In this document: in pieces, positions 1-9,790 of the stretch
Layout of the letters: every line of letters starts with the position of its first letter
How positions within the stretch are numbered: position 1 is the first letter of the stretch
NCBI GenBank assembly: GCA_029204225.1
Contig: CM055097.1
Coordinates: forward strand, 14,269,221 to 14,324,220
Direction: 5' to 3'
Length of the DNA stretch: 55,000 bases
DNA from: Diphasiastrum complanatum
Lineage: Eukaryota > Streptophyta > Lycopodiopsida > Lycopodiales > Lycopodiaceae
Notes under the pieces: generated by a model
Seen by the model: only the letters and a program-made list of their open reading frames with translations
Told to the model about the DNA's origin: nothing
Database searches by the model: none
Program-made: the position numbers and the translations under genes

Positions 1-260
1 GGTGCTGGCTTCTTCCTTCTCTAATTTCGCTGGGAAAACTACGAAGAATTCTCTGAACTCAGTGAGAAACAGCTGTTTTTCCAGCGAGTTGCCTACACTT
101 GGAATCTGACTCCTTGCTACTGTGATTTCTCAGTGGAAATCAGAAGTTTGAAGGCGAGACAACGATCCTCCTCCTCTATTCCTCTCTGAGAATCTGAGAA
201 ACACTTCCTATCTTCTGATAGCTTTCTCTACTGCTGCTCCTAACTCCCTAGGATGGAGAT

Positions 261-273
261 GGCTCTGATACCA
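261..273 (-). other. Primer binding site (initiator tRNA-Met)
   Basis: The plus-strand text GGCTCTGATACCA is the reverse complement of TGGTATCAGAGCC, the standard plant LTR-retrotransposon primer site for initiator Met-tRNA. It sits one base inside the LTR end at 275, which fixes the element's orientation as minus. Confidence 0.85.
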
Positions 274-274
274 G

Positions 275-632
275 TGTAATAGATCCTAACACCACAGTAG
301 GGCAAACACTAACTGATCCACCCAACCTTGCCTACTCCCTGATATAGAGTAAGCCCCTCCTAGCCCAGTGTGAGGACTGGTAGCATGCAACTGCCAAGTG
401 TCGGCCACATGGCACTGTCGTGGTCGACTGCACGTCGGGACCCAACTGGGGGCCCTATCTTGCTGACAGGGTCTCTAGGCTGTGTTAGGCCCGCCATGGC
501 TATGGACCGTGCTGGGGCACACTACTCACACTGTCTTGCCCTGTTGGTCATGTACACTGGACACGACCCTGACTGTGGTATCTGACCTATCTGTGTTCCC
601 TACGGTTCGGCACTGGTTACGAGCTCGTAACA
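275..632 (-). repeat. Gypsy 5' LTR (358 bp)
   Basis: Begins TGTAATAGATCC and ends GAGCTCGTAACA on the plus strand, giving TG...CA termini. It is near-identical over its length to 42410-42764. On the minus strand it reads TGTTACGAGC... to ...CTATTACA. It is the 5' LTR because a primer binding site, rather than a polypurine tract, adjoins its 275 end. Confidence 0.88.
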
Positions 633-868
633 GGGAGACCCCCAGGCAGGAGTGTACCACAGAGGGTTCCTTCCGGCAGACCCAGAGGCAGGCCAACCAA
701 GAGGGGACGTACTGATGATTTTTCTAGTCGTCTCTTGGCAGGCGTTGGCCCAAACCTAGAGGAGTCCCAGATGCCTCCAGACTCCCAGCCAGACTTTGTA
801 TTTGACACCCCTGCAGATGCATCTGGCACGCAAAGGGATGATTTTTTTAGCACAGACTTGTAGATACT
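633..868 (+). pseudogene. hAT-type transposase C-terminal tail with AT-hook (fragment)
   Basis: Directly right of the gypsy LTR, one frame (codons from about 678) stays open to a TAG near 868. It reads an AT-hook core GRPRGRP followed by TKRGR, then an acidic Ser/Asp-rich tail with DDF repeats. This resembles the tails of the two hAT remnants at 47468-47827 and 49907-50540. No catalytic part is present, because the gypsy element interrupts it on the left. AT-hooks bind the minor groove of AT-rich DNA. Assignment to hAT rests on similarity of layout to the other two copies, not on a catalytic domain. Confidence 0.45.
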
Positions 869-1015
869 GATACACACTTTAGCATCATGTATAGTGGCAT
901 CAGATGAGATGTATATTTTTTGTTACAGTATATTTGTGTCATGGCAAATTTATCGTGGTTGCTTACAAATGGTTAGCTCTGTGAAGTTTGAATGGTTGGT
1001 CAGAAATGGTTTGCA

Positions 1016-1018
<3 letters not shown>

Positions 1019-1065
<47 letters not shown>
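1019..1065. repeat. (GA)n microsatellite
   Basis: About 23 uninterrupted AG units. Similar GA tracts lie beside or within the hAT-derived segments at 48877 and 50771. Confidence 0.95.
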
Positions 1066-1071
<6 letters not shown>

Positions 1072-1170
1072 CCAGCACATCTGCATCTCATTCATAACAT
1101 ATGCATCATGTTCAACCATTTAACATAACGTGCTAAACCCGACACCCCAACAAATGGCACAGTTAATATA

Positions 1171-1287
1171 ACACCCTAAACCCTAACAAATCATCCTAAA
1201 CCCACAACCCCACAGCCATAACCATCAAAACAAGCCACAAGCATAATCATCATAAACACATCCATAAACACCCTAAACCCTAAACCC
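1171..1287. repeat. Degenerate interstitial telomere-type repeats
   Basis: Contains ACCCTAAACCCTAAC near 1173, CCTAAACCCACAACCCC near 1195, and CCCTAAACCCTAAACCC at 1271-1287. CCCTAAA is the plant telomere unit. The copies are few, imperfect and spaced by unrelated bases, so this is an internal remnant and not a chromosome end. Confidence 0.7.
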
Positions 1288-1388
1288 AGGTCCTCGTTGT
1301 GTCGTAGGCATTGCACCACAGGTATGTGCAGATTCAACATCAAAGCTGCACTTGTGTAGCATACACTTAAACCTGCATGGAATGTATT

Positions 1389-2580
1389 ACAGTCCACTGG
1401 TTCGTGGAGTGGGTATTTACCCAAGGGACCGAGTCTGGCTCGATTCGGGCATCGTCCGGTCAAAATGGCCGTTCGACGGGTTAGAAACGTAATTAGGTCA
1501 GTCGAAATGGACTAGTTTTGCAGCTATCTGTCCGACGGTCCCATTTCTCCAAACGGGATCCGTTTCAGGTGTCGTCTGTTTCGGCCAGCGGACAACCTTG
1601 ATAGAAACCTGTGGGAGCAGACTGGGTGAGGACCGGACGGACGGCATGCTTAGTACGTCCTTCCGAATTCAGAGTCAAAACAGGGCTTCGGGGACACTTT
1701 GTCGGGATGGGACCTGAAAACATTCGGAATGGACAGAATGGTTCGGGAATACAGTCCAACGATTCGTGATCCCGATACAATCTGAAGGGACCGAGCCTGG
1801 CTCGATTCGGGTGTCGTTTCGGTCAAAATGGCCATTCAACAAGACAGAAACGCAATTAAGTCACGTGAAATGGACCAGTTTTGCCGGTCTCTGTCCGACG
1901 GCCCAATTTCTCCAAACTGCCTTCGTTTCGGGTGTCGTCCGTTTCGGCCAATCGACGACCTCGCCAGGAACCTGTAGGAGCAGACAGGATGAGGAACGGA
2001 CGGACGGCTTGCAGTGAATGAAACAGTTTTGCATAAGTAATTAGTAGGTTGTTCCGGGGGGAAACCGATCACAGCATATAAGACAGAGTACTGTGTAGAA
2101 TGCATCAATGGTCTGGGAACATAGTCCACAGGTCCGTGATCCCGATACGAATCCAAGGGATCAAGCCTGGCTCGATTCGAGTATCGTTCGGTCAAAATTA
2201 CCCTTCCACTGGACAGAAGCGCAATTAGGTCAAGCAAAATGGACTAGTTTTGCAACTCTCCGTCCGACAATCCCGTTTCTCCAAACGAGATCCGATTCGG
2301 GTGCCGTCTGTTTCGGCCAGTGGACAACCTCGATATGAACCTGTGGAACAAACAGGACGAGGAAACGACCGACAGTCGGCCCGCAACGTCTGTCCGAAGT
2401 TCGATGTTAAAGAGGGCTTCGGGGACACTTTGTGCGGTCGGGACCTGAAAACTGGGAGATGTTTCGGAGCCCCCGTGCTGGTACGCAAAATCTCAACATC
2501 GTATTGCAGCATGTTGAAGTAGTGCCATAACTAATTGGTAAGCTGTTGAAGTTCATCCGGGAAGAAACCGATCTCATCAA
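1389..2580. repeat. Tandem repeat, about 366-bp unit, 3 diverged copies
   Basis: The phrase ACAGTCCA...TTCGTG...GACCGAG(T/C)CTGGCTCGATTCG recurs at 1389, 1751 and 2121 (steps of 362 and 370 bp), followed each time by a GGTCAAAAT block and a TTTCGGCCA(G/A) block. Copy 3 runs to about 2580, since its AACTAATTGG...GAAACCGATC end matches 2039-2072 of copy 2. The copies are GC-richer than their surroundings and differ by substitutions and small gaps. The many short ORFs here have no shared conserved protein, so it is probably satellite-like or the remains of a larger element. Confidence 0.8.
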
Positions 2581-2600
2581 CGGAGTCACAATACTACAGA

Positions 2601-2655
2601 GCTTGTCACAGTAGTCTATAGCTTGTCACTGTAGTCTCTAGCTTGTCACTGCTCA
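2601..2655. repeat. 20-bp tandem repeat, 2.5-3 copies
   Basis: GCTTGTCAC(A/T)GTAGTCT(A/C)TA starts at 2601, 2621 and 2641 with an exact period of 20. Confidence 0.8.
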
Positions 2656-3539
2656 CTAGCCATGGTTGTTTAGTGATTTCTCAGTTATGAGAGGCATGGC
2701 CCAGTGGTTAGGTCTGTTACAAATTTTTATGCAAATTTTTTTGGTATCGTTTGCCTATTTTTTAACTGGAGGGAGCAGGTGGGTGCCAGACACCCGGGTG
2801 CCTGTATTTTTTTTTTTTTTGTGAAATTTTTTTTTTGAACAAATAAAGACGCGTCCGCGTCCGTCCGCGTCCACCACCCGCTTCCTTAGCTCAGGTCTAG
2901 GAATTTTATCTAGTGCTGGTAAATATTTTGATCAATTTAGTATATCAATTTATCCTTATTATCACTTTGAGTTTTAAACGAAGGTAAAACTGGCGAATAA
3001 AATGCCGTAATCGGCCGTATGTTTTCAGTTGTACGTCGTATATTATAGGGTATTTCTTTATTTATACGACACATTCCTCACAAAAATCGTTGTGACAGAG
3101 GCAGCGAAGAAGAATCGTTGATCTGTAACGTGCGATCTGGTCGCTTTGGACTCAAAAAGAGTTGGTAATATATTGGTTGTCGTAAAAGTTGAGCAGATCG
3201 GGTTGATGCGCACACTGAATATTGAATCTGCCTCAAACAGATGACATCAGACACCTGTTTTGCGTGTCCGAGCAGCGAGAGAATAGAGGCTGGGAAAATT
3301 GAATTTAAACGAGACAGACAGACAGGTAGAGCTCTGTAGTGTGTACTCTGTTAACGTTATTGGCTTCATTGATCTTTTAGCATTACTTGCGAGACCTTGC
3401 TGGCACTTCATTGTGTGAAACGTCGATCTGAGGGCTCCATTGCTTGAAATTTTTCATAAATTGCCCTCACGGTTTATCTCAATGAGTGAGAGCTATACGT
3501 AGATCAAGCGGAGCTGCGGACAAAATTCAACTCGTGAAG
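2656..3539. other. No gene recognised
   Basis: AT-rich intergenic sequence with poly-T runs near 2806-2840 and a short GTCCGCGTCC-type tandem near 2850-2875. The stretch about 3490-3539 may be badly decayed continuation of the beta-tubulin fragment, since GTCCGCA reappears in the expected orientation. Confidence 0.5.
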
Positions 3540-3759
3540 TCCATGGTTCCAGGCTCCAAATCCATGAGCACTGCCCTGGGCACATACCTTCCGCCGCTTG
3601 CTTCGTTGAAGTACACATTCACTCGCTCTAGCTGCAGATCCGAGGTTCCTTGGTACTTGCCAGTAGGATCGATGCCATGCTCATCGCCAACAACCTCCCA
3701 GAACTTGGCACCTATCTGGTTGCCGCATTTGCCACCCTGAATAGTAGAACTTCTCGCAT
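3540..3759 (-). pseudogene. TUB: Beta-tubulin 5' fragment (frameshifted)
   Basis: The minus strand encodes the hallmark N-terminus of beta-tubulin: [18 protein letters not shown], then [23 protein letters not shown] and [20 protein letters not shown], up to TMD near residue 75. The start ATG and codons MRE-VL are present at 3759, but one base is missing around codon 6, so ATG is out of frame with IQGG. Downstream of TMD the reading is lost. Beta-tubulin is normally about 445 residues; the GTPase core and C-terminus are absent. An open frame runs upstream through non-tubulin sequence to about 3865. This is a dead gene fragment, either a truncated duplicate or one captured by a transposon. Confidence 0.85.
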
Positions 3760-4368
3760 TTCTGACAGACCCAAGGAGAATTGAAGCACCAAAAACACCA
3801 GAACCGACGAGATAGATTAAAGCAAAGATTGAACAGGAGCAGAGCTTTTCGATGCGATCGTGCAATGATCTATGAATCTATCGCTTCTGTCTTTATACAA
3901 ACGAACAGCGATGGCCATGGCGTCTTCTTCAAACCTCGTAACCTCACAAGACACACAATTCGCTATTGCGAGAAGATGTATTCATAAGGTATTAAGACCG
4001 TATGAATACATCGTATATGATGTATTAAAAAAAAAAGGCTGTTATCTAATACATAAAGAATGATGCCCAAAATTTTATTACATCACATCTTACGATAATA
4101 CAACAGAATTGGGGCTTAGGTTAAGAGTAGTAAAGTTGTCGCTCATCCTTTCCCTAAGGGAATGGTCTTTCTATTCAAAACTCTACTCATGATCCGGATA
4201 AGCTTAAAAGTTACATCTCGCCTTAACAGGCTAGCCCACTTCTTACCAGTAGTAAAGGCCACTAAAAAGACCATTTCTCCATACATCCAAAACAGCCGAT
4301 TTTGCTTATTCAGCAACCTAGCTTCATTCTGTCAGAGTCAATTAGGCAGCTTCAATGTGCATGTTTAC
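3760..4368. other. No gene recognised
   Basis: Lies between the two minus-strand gene fragments. I find no continuation of the aldo-keto reductase (expected exon 2 with an ALKGG-like start) and no transposon motif. Confidence 0.5.
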
Positions 4369-4608
4369 CTTTCCAACAAGAATCTCGTTAGTGTGAGGAC
4401 CATAGACATCCGCAGTATCCAGAAAAGTAATTCCGCAGTCCACAGCATAATGGATGAGCTCTATCATCTGCTGGTCGTCTTTGGAACCGCCCATCAATGG
4501 ATGAGACATGCCCATGCATCCTAAGCCCTGTTTGGAGACGATCAGTCCGTGACATCCCAATGGAACTCGTTCTACTAGAGGCAGCTTTTGCTTTTCCTGG
4601 GTTGCCAT
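4369..4608 (-). pseudogene. Aldo-keto reductase, isolated first exon
   Basis: From ATG at 4608 an open 80-codon exon reads MATQEKQKLPLVERVPLGC..., then VSKQGLGCMGMSHPL, then GITFLDTADVYGPHTNEILVGK. This matches the N-terminus of plant NADPH-dependent aldo-keto reductases of the GLGCMGMS type: the first barrel strand, the DTADVYG catalytic region with its Asp and Tyr, and HTNEIL(L/V)GK. A GT donor (GTAAAC) follows GK exactly where these genes usually have intron 1. No second exon is visible in the remaining 4.3 kb to the window edge. The exon is undamaged, so this is either a recent truncated copy or the 5' part of a gene with a very long intron. Confidence 0.75.
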
Positions 4609-4678
4609 TTGGAGGAGAGGAAGAAGATCCAGCAGCAGATTCAGAACTGAAGCACACTGAAAGCAAAAGAATTGAGAA

Positions 4679-4681
<3 letters not shown>

Positions 4682-4718
<37 letters not shown>
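4682..4718. repeat. (GA)n microsatellite in the 5' flank of the aldo-keto reductase exon
   Basis: Lies about 75 bp upstream of the minus-strand ATG, where it reads as a CT tract. That is a common position for plant leader or promoter pyrimidine tracts. Confidence 0.9.
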
Positions 4719-4721
<3 letters not shown>

Positions 4722-5032
4722 GAGGCAACTCAACCAGCCAACTAATCTAGACAGATATCTGGGTTCCTAATGTCACGCTATATTTGAAGCGCGCTCACTT
4801 GGATGTCTCCCACGCTTCATACATTATTAGCTATGTAAACGTGGCAAAATCTAGCCTTCAAAATCCAACGGTGGGTGTCGTAAAACTTAATGGAAAGGGG
4901 CCAGAAGATTAGGTACGCAACGGGTCAATTAATCTATTATCCATGTATTTAATTGCTTGTTAACTCACCCACCGTGATGACTATGACTATTGGCATTAAA
5001 CATTTTGTCAATGTACAACAGTCATTAAACTC

Positions 5033-5395
5033 TATGTATTATGGAAGGAGCCGGGCTGAGGCCATTCTGCCGTTAAGGATTTTCAAAAAAAATTGAGCGA
5101 GGGGCCGAGCCTAGATTTTTTCTGGAAAGCCGAACCGGGCATAATGGCATGTGCTCGGGCGCCTTCCATTGTGTAATGGATACCTGGGATTTTTTTCACA
5201 TGCCCACTACAAAGCATAATGGGCAGTTTGACTCTGACTGACCATTGAAAATGCACCACGTGGCCGCTGTACGTACGGGCACAAACAGGCAGAAAAAAAA
5301 AACAGAATCTGCCTTTGAAAAAAATGCATACATTTTTTGCTTTTTAATTTGTCTAAAAATGGGCATAATATTCAGCAGGTATCCATTACGGTATG
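5033..5395. repeat. Dispersed foldback repeat, copy 1
   Basis: Shares its order of blocks with 25992-26371: TATGTATTATGGAA.GAGCCGGGC at the left, a CCGAGCCTA.ATT block, a GGCGCCTTCCATTG.GTAATGGA arm, AAAGCATA, a TGGGC.TAAT block, and TCCATTAC at the right end. The left arm and the arm near 5159-5180 are inverted complements. There is no coding capacity, so it is likely a MITE or similar non-autonomous element. Confidence 0.65.
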
Positions 5396-5460
5396 TTTAT
5401 TTTGTGTCTCATTTATAATAATATTTAACTTTGTTAATAGGATTCAATCTATGAAATAAT

Positions 5461-6065
5461 AGCGCCTCGGGATACATTGCGCTTGTGTGCACTAGGTTGT
5501 ACCCCCACCCCCGCCCCGTACCACCCTATATGCGGAGAGCCAACTATCGTTGTCCACCTGGACCTTGCCCCAAAGGACAGGTGCCTGAGAAAAAAAATTC
5601 ACGGCTTCATTGTTCCTGAGCAGCAAGACCCGACCTATCCCAGCTCTCGGGCACCCACGTGCTAGCGACCCCACATGTCCCGCGTGCACCTGTCCCTCTT
5701 ACCGGCGCCCAGCTTTTCCCAAGCACCACCCGTGTGTCGTTGGCCCCGCCTGTCCCAGGGCACAGGCACCCACCTAGTCCTAGGCACCAACACATGCGCC
5801 ATCTCTCCCGAGCACACACACACATGCCATCCATGGGGGATATTCCAGTTATATGGCTCACTGACAACTCCCCCATATGCTTATGGGATAATCTGGTGAC
5901 TGCCATGTGACGCTCCGAGAGTCAGGCGTAGGGAGCCAAGTCTCGTTGCTCGAGAGCAAGGTTCCCAGGCGCCAATACCCGAGAGCCAGTGGCTCGAGCG
6001 GGGTAGTAGGGAACCGGGGGGGGGGGGCTGGGGGGAGTACAGCCCATGCGCCCCCCTATGCATAT
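5461..6065. other. GC-rich block of unknown origin
   Basis: A sharp change from AT-rich to C/G-rich DNA, with C-runs, the repeated words GAGAGCCA and CACCCAC, and a G13 run at about 6018-6030. Several overlapping ORFs of 60-100 codons exist in different frames, none with a recognisable domain, so they are probably compositional. It could be an LTR or retroelement leader of an unrecognised family. Confidence 0.4.
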
Positions 6066-7129
6066 TTTAGCCTGAGACTTAAACTCAAGTGCTATTTTGG
6101 ACACTTATCTAAATCTAAGTGTGTTATGTATTCTCCTTTGGGCATATCCATACACTAATGGTGGCTGAAATTTTGGCAAACAATTGAATAGAAAGCTAAA
6201 AAAATAAGACCTTGTATATAATGTTACCATAGGGAGCAAGCATTTAACTACTAAATGTCAAAATTTTGTTACTTTTGCCTTGTAGATATCCAATATGCAA
6301 AACAAAAGAGACTTATCAAATGAATGAACTCAATCAAATATATTTGTGTATATTTGATATGAACTCAATTAGATAAAAGTATTTGCAAACACATGTAAAA
6401 GACAACGTTCTAAATTATCCCGAAAAGTTTCATTAATATCTTGACTTATAGACATCCCATTGATAGTTCATGAAGTGCACTATGAGCGCTACATTTTAGG
6501 AACGTGGGTGTGTAAGTATCTTAAGTCTACAAAAAAGGTACGAAAGTGACAAGTGTGTTGAAATTATGTTTCCAAACATTGAAAATTGTGTTGAAAGTAA
6601 GTTGGTCTCATTATGGTAGGTAAGGTATTGAAAACCTTGGCTAATTCTTCCAAAGACCCTATCGACAATAAATATTCAAAGACAATATTATCAAAAGATA
6701 CAAAATTAGTCATATGTGATGCATCAAATCCAAAATTTGAGTAAATAACACATTTTAAATATCAAATATACACATGATACCCATAACGTTTTAATTGTTG
6801 ATGAGCTTTATGAGTAGTTACTAAAGATTTCATAAAAGGATCTATAAAGTCATGTCTTTATTTGTTACATTGATTGTTTGATGGATTGGTCAAAACAATA
6901 AATGTATGAGAGTGTAGCTCCATGTGTACCTACTCATAGTGGGGAGTCAAGACCAATGTATCTAAAGACTACGAGTACTATTTTGGTGGAATTTGCAAAA
7001 AAAAAACCACGAGGACTTTGTCTACATAAATACTGAAGCTTCGTATAGTCTATAGAAAGTACTCAAGTCTACATAAATACTCAAGCTTCATATAGTCTAT
7101 AGAAAATATCTCTATCAGTAATTGATCTC
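6066..7129. other. AT-rich DNA without a gene; 47-bp tandem duplication at its end
   Basis: Nothing coding is seen. TCTACATAAATACT(G/C)AAGCTTC...AGTCTATAGAAA is present at 7021 and again at 7068 (period 47), just upstream of the Copia gag start. It may be what is left of that element's LTR or leader. Confidence 0.5.
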
Positions 7130-8815
7130 CAAGGTGGATACTAATCCAACTTCATCTCTCATTGGCAAAATCAATGGAGATCACTACCATCTTTGGAAGT
7201 TCAAGATAAAGGTGGTTCTTCTTGCCAAAGAACTATGGGGTATCGTTGAAGACACTAAGAAAGAGCCTCTGGTCAATTTATAAATCATCACTAAATGGAG
7301 ACAGAGAGATGGAAAGGCTTTCGTCATGATCACTCTCAATATCAATGATCCTCAAATCAACCATCTTAGATTAGCTCATAAGCTAAAGATTCTTGGGACA
7401 TACTAGCTACACTCTATGACATCAAAGATGTAACCTCCAAGCTTCCGAGAAAGAAATTCTTCACACTCAAAATGTCTAAGCCTGACTCTGTTTTGATCCA
7501 CTTCGATAAGTTCAAAAATCTTATGGAGCATATGACTACTACTGGATCAATCATAGATGATTATGATGCCATCATGATTCTATTATTGAGTCTATTGGAA
7601 GCATACAAGAATTGGATTTTGGTTATTTTTACTCAACAAGGCCTCTCTATATTCAAGACAAAATCCAAAGCATAGATCCAACAAATCAGCAAAGTCTAAT
7701 CAATTATTTAAAAAGACGAGCAAAGAGCAGCCACCATTATTGATAGTAGTCAACCGACCCAAGTCCATCAAGGAGAAGAAGATAAGCTGCCTTCATGACC
7801 AAATCTACTCCAAGATGATGACTCTTGGTATTTGGATTTGAGAGCAACTCAACACATGACATAGCATCATGAATGGCTTCATGATTTCAAGCCCTTCACT
7901 TATTTCAAAGTTGTACAACTAAGTGACAACTCTTCTCATAGTATAAAAGGTGAAGTTACTATCAAACTCAAATTCCAAACCCTTCATTGTACAACTAGGT
8001 GACAACTCTTCTCATAGTATAAAAGGTGAAGGTACTATAAAACTCAAATTTTAGAATGGTGATGTCAAGTTATTATCCGAAGTTCTTCATGTTCTAAATC
8101 TTACTAAAAATATGTTCTCAATTAGTAAGATAGTTAGTTTAGGTCATAAGGATGAGCTCAATATTAAAGGTTTCACTATTTTTGGCAAATCCAAAAAAGA
8201 ATTAGCTTTTGGCAAAAGGTGTGGCTATCCTTATAAATTAAGCCATTGTTATTCTACCATTAACAAATCTCTTTATAATTCAGCTTTTGTAAATCCAAAT
8301 TTGCTTTGGCATTTTAGACTAGGCCATTTAAATAATAAAAGTCTCCAACATATGTCGAATCTGAAAATAGTTCAAGATATGCATCATACCAGTAAATAGA
8401 TTTCTTAGGTGTTTGAGAGTGTTATTATAGAAAACATTCTAAAACTCCATTCAAAACAAACCATTCTCACTCTTCAAAAAATTTCTAGGTCTTGTTCACA
8501 ATGACATTTTTGGACCTATGCATACCTCTTCCATAGGAAAAGCTAAATATTTCATAACCTTTATTGACACCTTTTCTTGAAGGATTGTGATTTATTTCCT
8601 GAAAAACAAATATGAATCATTCAAGTGCTTCAAGCAATTCAAAGAATGTGCAAAAACTTAGACTTCAAGAAAGATCAAAGTTCTACATATCAATGGAGGG
8701 GGAGAATTTGCATCCAATTCAAATATTTTTGCAAGGAACATGGGATACTACAACAAGCTACTCACCTCAGTTCAATGGAGTAGCCGAAAGTAAGAGTCTA
8801 ACTCTCATAGACGTT
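7130..8815 (+). pseudogene. Copia retrotransposon polyprotein remnant (gag to integrase)
   Basis: Translating across stops gives a Copia-type gag (WKFKIKVVLLAKELWG near 7190-7240), a degraded protease region near 7820-7880, a GAG-pre-integrase domain (LLWHFRLGHLNNKSLQHM, 8299-8352) and an integrase core (GLVHNDIFGPMHTSSIGK... and GYYNK...SVQWSS). It is riddled with TAA/TAG codons and frameshifts. Within it 7911-8062 holds an imperfect 76-bp tandem duplication. The integrase is cut at about 8815, where the tRNA-like inverted modules begin. Confidence 0.8.
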
Positions 8816-8839
8816 GGATTTATTCGAACAATCGATGGG

Positions 8840-8971
8840 TGTGAAAAGTTTTTACACTTGGTGTGTGTGGTCGGGCTAGGGATTGAACCCAGGACCTCCC
8901 CCATTCCGGTAGGGTGCTCTACCACTGAGCTACCCATCCATTTGTGTTCCTAGAGTGTTGTGCAAGGATTA
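8840..8971 (-). repeat. tRNA-like short LTR/SINE module, minus copy
   Basis: The minus strand at 8869-8939 folds as a tRNA-like cloverleaf: acceptor GGATGGG against CCCGACC (6 of 7 pairs, counting one G-U), an A-box-like TAGCTCAGTGGTAGAGC, an anticodon arm CCCTA/GGGGG, and a B-box-like GGGTTCAATCCC. It is followed on that strand by CCAAGTGTAAAAACTTTTCACA. Sister copies lie at 8972-9062 and 11165-11299. No CCA end is seen and the arms are flawed, so it is not called as a working tRNA gene. Confidence 0.7.
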
Positions 8972-9062
8972 TAGTGGTAGAGCACCCCACCGAAATGGGG
9001 GAGGTCCTGGGTTCAACAATCCCTAGCCCGACCACACACACCAAGTGTAAAAACTTTTCACA
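8972..9062 (+). repeat. tRNA-like module, plus copy (5'-truncated)
   Basis: Starts inside the A box (AGTGGTAGAGC) and continues through the anticodon arm (CCCCA...GGGGG) and the B-box region (GGGTTCAACAATCCC, with a small insertion) to CTTTTCACA. It is followed immediately by TGGTATCATAG, which resembles a primer binding site. It lies head-to-head with the 8840-8971 copy, so the pair could form a long hairpin. Confidence 0.7.
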
Positions 9063-9066
9063 TGGT

Positions 9067-9790
9067 ATCATAGTTAATTACATTGAGATTGACCAACATG
9101 ACTTTTTCTTATATTCTAGTCAAAAGTCAAGTTCACACTTGTGTAGATTTATCTAAAGTCATTGACCTTGGATTGTTGGGAGATACGGAGATCCTACCAT
9201 CATCCTCTTCATTGAGATTAGATTCTCCTCATTCCTTATTTGCAAAGGAGTGTAAACAAAGCAAATGGATCTCAAGATCCCACAATCAACTTTTGATAAG
9301 AGATGCATCCTAGCATCACCATATGATACAAGAGAAAAGAGATGTACATTTGAATGAATGATTTCCTTCTTTGTCATTATCTCATTCTTAATAGCAACAT
9401 TAGCATCTAATTTAAACAATCTTCCTTGCTTAAATCCTCTTGCTATGCATACATCATTCTTCAAAATGGAACATACTTCATGCTTGAAGTGAATATCTAA
9501 TCCATTATCCACTAGTTGTCCAACACTTAGCAAATTCCTAGTGATTGATGGAACATAAAGTACATTTCTTAGATGATTGAACCTAGATCACAATGCACCA
9601 AAAAGCATGAAATTTCGACTAGTATACTAGATTTGTCATCAAGAAAGGCTTCATGCTCATCTAGTATTACTTCATTACAACCTTGAGATGCAAAGATCTC
9701 ATCAAAGCAATTTGTTATCTTATCAAATGTATGCTTTGAGTCTAATAAGAGCAAGAATGATTTGTTCATTCACATTGTCAATAGTTGTGT
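9067..9790 (-). pseudogene. Inverted, rearranged Copia fragment
   Basis: The minus strand at 9159-9533 encodes LLSVGQLVDNGLDIHFKHEV and following sequence nearly identical to the plus-strand protein at 13025-13390, which is Copia GAG-pre-integrase-type sequence. 9067-9155 is an inverted piece of the LTR (compare 10395-10485), and 9569-9769 matches the internal region near 11520-11590. The block is therefore a reshuffled inverse copy of the neighbouring 10249-13878 family. Confidence 0.75.

Larger units (their letters stand above)
1..632 (-). mobile_element. Ty3/gypsy element, 5' end (truncated by window edge)
   Basis: Minus-strand LTR retrotransposon running off the left edge. It has a 5' LTR at 275-632, an initiator-Met tRNA primer binding site at 261-273, and untranslated leader or gag-proximal DNA at 1-260 in which I see no coding sequence. 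The LTR closely matches the one at 42410-42764, which belongs to a chromodomain gypsy element in this window, so this is the same family. The right flank is hAT-like coding sequence. Confidence 0.82.

Noticed and set aside
1171-1287. A true telomere
   Set aside because: Only a few imperfect CCCTAAA units, and unique plus transposon DNA continues on both sides.
1191-2589. Many 60-133 codon ORFs on both strands
   Set aside because: They fall within the 366-bp tandem array and differ from copy to copy; no protein is conserved between units.
2681-2720. A SINE head (TGGCCCAGTGGTTA)
   Set aside because: It resembles an A box, but no B box or SINE tail follows.
8869-8939. A tRNA gene on the minus strand
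   Set aside because: The A-box and B-box regions are tRNA-like, but the acceptor stem has a mismatch, base 33 is not T, the anticodon stem is weak, and two further defective copies share the same non-tRNA flanks. It is better explained as part of a retroelement or SINE.
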